This document shows positions 60,007 to 64,000 of a stretch of DNA of 64,000 nt, one piece after another. Position numbers and translations under genes: made by a program. The notes under the pieces were generated by a model, which worked only from the letters and a program-made list of their open reading frames with translations, did not search any database and had not been told where the DNA came from. Position 1 is the first letter of the stretch. Each line of letters begins with the position of its first letter. Source of the DNA: Mesorhizobium sophorae (GTDB lineage: Bacteria; Pseudomonadota; Alphaproteobacteria; Rhizobiales; Rhizobiaceae); the NCBI RefSeq assembly GCF_002270415.1, contig NZ_NNRI01000013.1, positions 496,001 through 560,000 on the forward strand, in the 5' to 3' direction.

Positions 60007-61317
60007 CTATTGTCGGAACGCCCTGTGCATCTGGTCCGACAGCGGCTTCATTGCGTAGGAGAAGACATTGCGCTCGCCGGTCTGGATGTGGACTTCCGCT
60101 GGCATCCCCGGCTGCAGCCGTCTGGCATCCTGCAAGCAGGCCTGCAGGTCGTCGACGGTCGTGCGTGCGACGAAATAGGAAGTTTGCCGCTGCGGGTCCT
60201 TGATCAGGTCAGCCGACACCCTCTGCACGGTGCCCTCGCATTCGGGCGTCGTGGCAGCGTCGAAGGCAGAGAAGCGGATCGACACAGACTGGCCGGGGCG
60301 AACGTCGTCGACGCTGGCCGGGGCGATCATGGCGTCGACCACGAGCCGGTCCTGCTCGGGCACGATCAGCATGATTGTCTCGCCCGGAGCGATGACCCCG
60401 CCGACAGTGTGGACGGCAAGCTCCTGCACATACCCTGACTGGGGTGCACGGATTTCGGTGCGGGCAAGCTGGTCCTGCGCGACCACCTTGCGCTCGACCA
60501 GTTCGACCTCCTTTCCATCAAGCTCGCGCAACTCCTCGTTAACGTCCTTGCGCATCTCCTCATCGACCTGGAGGGCCTGCAGCTTTGTCTCGCTGATCTT
60601 GCCTTCTGTCTCGGCGATGGCGGCCATAAGGCGGCCGGATTCGCCCTTGAGCCGCGACAGCTCGAGCTGGAGTGTGCTTACCCGCTCGAGCGAGACGAGC
60701 TTTTGCTCATAGAGCGTCTGAAGGCTGTTGTAGTCCCTTTCGACGAGCGCTGCCGATTTGTCCGTCGCCTCCCGCTGGGCAGTCAGGCCTTCAATTTGCT
60801 TCGCCAACTGTTCAGAGCGAACCTCGAGCTGGGCTTTCAGCCCTGTCGAAGCCTTGGTCCGGCTTTGGAACAACGCCTTCTCGCCGGCAACCAAGGCGTC
60901 CACATCCGCCTCTCCGGTGCGCCTGGCAAGGCTGTCGGGCAGCTTGATCTCGGGCAAGCCCAGCCGCTCCGCTTGCAGACGCGCCTGGCGGGCGAGCGTG
61001 CGGTCATATTGCTGTGCGATGATCTGTAGGTTGGCGCGGGCAGTTGTATCGTCGAGCCGCACAATGGCATCGCCCGCCGAGACGCGGTCGCCTTCGCGAA
61101 CCAGGATCGCACCAACGACGCCACCAGTCTGGTGCTGGACTTTTTTGGCGCTGCTTTCGACGACAACGGTGCCCGACGAGATGACGGCCCCTGCGAGTGA
61201 TGTCGTTGCCGCCCACGCGCCGACACCGCCCACGAGCAGGATCGATATCGCCAGGCCGAACAGGATGTTGGCCCTGATGCCTTCGCCGGAATGCGTATTC
61301 TTTTCTGAAACGGACAT
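60007..61317 (-). CDS. Type I secretion membrane fusion protein (HlyD/PrtE family)
   Basis: 436 residues. One N-terminal membrane helix (ILFGLAISILLVGGVGAWAA) is followed by the barrel-sandwich/lipoyl strand VVVESSAKKVQHQTGGVVGA, a long coiled coil (about residues 95-275) and the closing lipoyl half with RTEIRAPQSGYVQELAVHTV. It links the inner-membrane ABC exporter to an outer-membrane TolC-type channel, which is not encoded here. The ATG at 61317 is preferred over a GTG at 61326. It is 14 bases after the ABC gene and 157 bases before the RTX gene. Confidence 0.93.
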   Translation of the reverse strand: MSVSEKNTHSGEGIRANILFGLAISILLVGGVGAWAATTSLAGAVISSGTVVVESSAKKVQHQTGGVVGAILVREGDRVSAGDAIVRLDDTTARANLQIIAQQYDRTLARQARLQAERLGLPEIKLPDSLARRTGEADVDALVAGEKALFQSRTKASTGLKAQLEVRSEQLAKQIEGLTAQREATDKSAALVERDYNSLQTLYEQKLVSLERVSTLQLELSRLKGESGRLMAAIAETEGKISETKLQALQVDEEMRKDVNEELRELDGKEVELVERKVVAQDQLARTEIRAPQSGYVQELAVHTVGGVIAPGETIMLIVPEQDRLVVDAMIAPASVDDVRPGQSVSIRFSAFDAATTPECEGTVQRVSADLIKDPQRQTSYFVARTTVDDLQACLQDARRLQPGMPAEVHIQTGERNVFSYAMKPLSDQMHRAFRQ

Positions 61318-61331
61318 TGAAATCACCGAGG

Positions 61332-63110
61332 TTACTTTCGATCGTGTAAGGGGACGACAGTCGAGGTCTGCCGCAAGGCCGCATGAGCCGCTGGCTGTTG
61401 CGTATGGACTGACGGGCGGGTGATGCTGGCAAGCACTTCTTCCTTCGGGCCGAAGGCCTGTAATGTCCCGCCTGCCATGACCAGCACCTGATCGAGATTG
61501 GCCAGCGCCGACGGGCGGTGGGCGACGACGATGACAATGCCGCCCCGCTGGCGCACGCCTTGAATGGCGGCAGCGAGCGCGACATCGCCGTCGGCATCGA
61601 GATTGGAGTTAGGCTCGTCGAGCACTACCAGAAAAGGTTCTCCGTAGAGTGCCCGCGCCAACCCGACGAGTTGCCGCTGCCCGGCCGAGAGGGCGCTGCC
61701 GCCTTCGCCGATGCGCGTCTGGAACCCATCCGCCAGCCTGAGAATCATTCGGTCGATTCCAGCCGTCCGCGCCGCCGCCAGGATGTCCTTGGGATCGGCG
61801 TCCCTGTCGAAGCGGCAGATGTTTTCTGCAACGGTTCCGTCGAACAATTCGATAGCCTGTGGCAGATAGCCGATATCCCGCCCAAGGGCTTCGGGATCCC
61901 ACTGTTCGAGCGCTGCATTGTCTAGCCGGACCGTCCCGCGCAGCGACGGCCACGCACCGACAATGGAGCGCACCAGGGTCGACTTGCCGGATGCGCTCGG
62001 CCCGATAACGCCCAACCCGGTCCCCGCTTGCAGCGTGAAGCTGACGTTCTGGATAAGAGCATTCTGCTGGCCTGGCGCAGTAACTGTCAGGCCTTCGACG
62101 GACAGCGTGTGCTGCGGTCGCGGCAGCGCCATCGGCTGACGCTGCTCGAAAAAGGCGTTCAACGTTCTGGATAGCTGTTCGTAGCTTCTTCGCGCAGAGA
62201 TAAAGCCCTTCCAGTTTGCGAGCGCGACATCGACTGGCGCAAGCGATCGGCCCAGCATGATAGAGGAAGCGATAATGACGCCCGAAGACGCCTCGCCTGC
62301 CATAACGAGGTAGGCGCCGAGGCCGAGCATGAGCGATTGCAGCATCATGCGGAACGTGCGTGAAAGCGCGCCGGTCGCACCGATGACGTCGAAAACCCTC
62401 CGCTGATCCTGCAGGAAGCGCAGGCTCTGCTCACTCCAGAGTCTGCCGAAGCGGTTGGAGAGGCCCATAGCGCGGATGACTTCGGCATTGCGGCGGCCCG
62501 CGTCGGAGCAGGAAGTGCGGGCAACTATCGATTCGGATGCACGCCTTGACGGCGCGCGCGCGAGCCCTTCGGCGACGAGGGTCAGTAGTACGATGACCAC
62601 TGCTCCAAGCGTCGCTAGGAGCCCGAGTGATGGATGCAGCATGTAGATGATGACGAGGTAGAATGGAATCCACGGCAGGTCGAAGAAGGCGGTCGGACCG
62701 CTTCCGGAGACGAAGCTCCTGATCTGGTCGAGGTCACGGATCGGCTGGATGCGCGATCCCTCTTGTCCTGCGCTCAGCGGCAGCAGCAGCGAGGCTGCGA
62801 ATGCCTTGCCATGCAGCTTCTGGTCGAGTGCGTTGCCAATCCGAACGAGCAGGCGCAGGCGGACGAAATCGAGCAGGCCGTAGACCGCGTACAGAAAGAC
62901 CGCGATGATGGTGATGCCGACAAGCGTAGGTACACTGTGCGACGGCATCACGCGATCGTAGACCTGTAGCATGTAGAGCGAGCCGGTCAGGCCGAGGATA
63001 TTCACTATGCCCGAGAAAACGGCCACCGCCGTCAGCGCCCCGGCAAATTGCCGGAACGCAGACTTCAGTTCATTGCCCCGAGTCGCTGCGGCGAACACCT
63101 GCAATGCCAT
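61332..63110 (-). CDS. Type I secretion ABC transporter/ATPase (PrtD family)
   Basis: 592 residues. The N-terminal half has six membrane helices (TAVAVFSGIVNILGLTGSLY, LDFVRLRLLVRIGNALDQKL) without the C39-like domain of HlyB, so it belongs to the PrtD/AprD group. The ATPase carries Walker A GPSASGKSTLVRSIVG, the signature LSAGQRQLVGLARALYG and Walker B FLVVLDEPNSNLD. It exports RTX proteins from cytoplasm to exterior in one step. The ATG at 63110 gives MALQVFAAATRGNELKSAFR; the frame to 63209 is unlikely. First gene of exporter-adaptor-substrate order. Confidence 0.94.
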   Translation of the reverse strand: MALQVFAAATRGNELKSAFRQFAGALTAVAVFSGIVNILGLTGSLYMLQVYDRVMPSHSVPTLVGITIIAVFLYAVYGLLDFVRLRLLVRIGNALDQKLHGKAFAASLLLPLSAGQEGSRIQPIRDLDQIRSFVSGSGPTAFFDLPWIPFYLVIIYMLHPSLGLLATLGAVVIVLLTLVAEGLARAPSRRASESIVARTSCSDAGRRNAEVIRAMGLSNRFGRLWSEQSLRFLQDQRRVFDVIGATGALSRTFRMMLQSLMLGLGAYLVMAGEASSGVIIASSIMLGRSLAPVDVALANWKGFISARRSYEQLSRTLNAFFEQRQPMALPRPQHTLSVEGLTVTAPGQQNALIQNVSFTLQAGTGLGVIGPSASGKSTLVRSIVGAWPSLRGTVRLDNAALEQWDPEALGRDIGYLPQAIELFDGTVAENICRFDRDADPKDILAAARTAGIDRMILRLADGFQTRIGEGGSALSAGQRQLVGLARALYGEPFLVVLDEPNSNLDADGDVALAAAIQGVRQRGGIVIVVAHRPSALANLDQVLVMAGGTLQAFGPKEEVLASITRPSVHTQQPAAHAALRQTSTVVPLHDRK

Positions 63111-63318
63111 GGTATATCCTCGATCCTTCTTCCTGCACCAACCCGAACCGACCGCGTCGAGCCATGTGTGACTGGCCTCAATCCGGTGGGTCTGGCGTTC
63201 TTCGCTCATGTGGATGCCTTGTGCACTGACGCAAGGACAGTGGCGGCTGGGCGCAAGTCGTTGGCGGTGCCGATCAACTACATTGGCTGCAACGGCGGCA
63301 GCCGCCGCTCAGGATCTG

Positions 63319-64000
63319 CTAGGACGATGACAAGCCACGCCGGTACTGGGACGGAGTCTTGCCGGTCCAGCGCCGCGCGGCATGACTGAAGGCGCTTGGC
63401 TGATGGAAGCCCAGCAGCCATGCGATCTGGGAGATTTGCAGGCCCGGCTCCTCCAGGTGGCGAATGGCGAGATCACGCCGGAGATCATCCAGAATGGCCC
63501 CGAAGCTGAGCCCTTCTGCCGCGAGGCGGCGTGCGAACGTCCTCTCGCTCAGCCCGAGGCTGCCGGCCACCTTCTTCGCGCTCGCCTCGGCGTGGGGCAG
63601 GAGCGGCGCGATGGTGTTCTCGACTATCGTGCGGAACGGGCCCACGTTGGTGGGCCGGGCCGCCATCGCCTGCTCGCAATTCTCGACCATCAGCCGGTTC
63701 AGGAATGGATCGGCGGCCACCAGCGTCCGGTCCAGCAGCGCAGGGTCGAATATCAACTCGTCCGAGTCGGCGCCAAAGTTGACGTCGCAGCCCAGCAGGT
63801 TCCGCGCACGGCGCAGATCGCCCGAGCGCTGGTGGACGAAGTTCGCGACGAGCGGAGAAATCCTGTGGCCGACGAGTTGCCGGCAGAGCCGGACGAGCGT
63901 CAGTGCGAAGGACTCCATCTGGTGCCGGTCGAGGTGCCGCGGCACGCCTGCATAGGAAAGCGCGAGCCGGAAGGTCGAGCCCTTGTGCATCCGCAAGATC
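63319..64000 (-). CDS. AraC-family transcriptional regulator (runs off right edge)
   Basis: The C-terminal 227 residues are visible; the N-terminus lies beyond base 64000. The middle (VANFVHQRSGDLRRARNLLG) belongs to the arabinose-binding-like domain (HQRSGD...CDVNFGADSDELIFD). The C-terminal double helix-turn-helix reads KKVAGSLGLSERTFARRLAA and ISQIAWLLGFHQPSAFSHAA with the family ending RRWTGKTPSQYRRG. It is upstream of the type I secretion genes on the same strand, 208 bases from the ABC transporter start, and could regulate them. Confidence 0.9.
   Translation of the reverse strand, partial: ILRMHKGSTFRLALSYAGVPRHLDRHQMESFALTLVRLCRQLVGHRISPLVANFVHQRSGDLRRARNLLGCDVNFGADSDELIFDPALLDRTLVAADPFLNRLMVENCEQAMAARPTNVGPFRTIVENTIAPLLPHAEASAKKVAGSLGLSERTFARRLAAEGLSFGAILDDLRRDLAIRHLEEPGLQISQIAWLLGFHQPSAFSHAARRWTGKTPSQYRRGLSSS

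Overview
The window looks like a chromosomal segment of a Rhizobiales alphaproteobacterium, most probably Mesorhizobium or a close relative. The evidence is high-GC coding sequence, the order dgt-argS-SPOR protein-nagZ-scpAB-tatABC-serS-surE-pcm-LysM/M23 protein, a fused SecDF, a DUF1127 gene pair, and a coxMNOP-type oxidase operon as known from Bradyrhizobium. No rRNA, CRISPR array, intact insertion sequence or integrase was recognised.

Positions 1-24,000 are conserved housekeeping genes. They cover the start of exonuclease III, an A-type Fe-S carrier, dGTPase, ArgRS, a very large SPOR-domain protein, NagZ, ScpA/ScpB, the Tat translocon, SerRS, SurE, Pcm, a NlpD/DipM-like degenerate LytM factor, YajC and SecDF. 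Behind secDF lie two genes homologous to the mitochondrial complex I assembly factors NDUFAF3 and NDUFAF6. Between tatC and serS is a gene-poor leader with a promoter, a leaderless 27-codon ORF and two terminator-like hairpins.

Positions 24,000-38,500 are mixed: an SGNH hydrolase, trmFO, a tandem DUF1127 pair followed by a six-hairpin array, two linked membrane proteins, an acyltransferase, a divergent ammonia-lyase-fold protein, tRNA-Leu(UAG), trigger factor, a c-type cytochrome and heme O synthase. The six-hairpin array is the strongest find. Every hairpin shows the same loop, ACCUCCUCCC, on the minus strand. They form two tandem triplets with identical internal spacing, and their stems are supported by G-U wobble and covariation. 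This matches the cuckoo/CcsR small RNA family and its linkage to DUF1127 proteins.

Positions 38,500-50,000 hold a YbaK-like deacylase, an alternative aa3-type oxidase operon (subunits II, I, III, III and IV, minus strand), a LysR regulator facing a broken chimeric gene (serine beta-lactamase fold fused to a headless NmrA-like protein), a Gly/Asn-rich exported protein, RadC and methionine aminopeptidase.

Positions 50,000-64,000 are accessory in character: small hypothetical proteins, a TadG-TadE-TadE cluster without the pilus motor, an Orn/Lys/Arg decarboxylase split by a frameshift, an MGMT/ATL-like protein, a truncated AraC-type gene, and a complete type I secretion set (RTX protein, membrane fusion protein, ABC exporter). 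An AraC-family regulator runs off the right edge.
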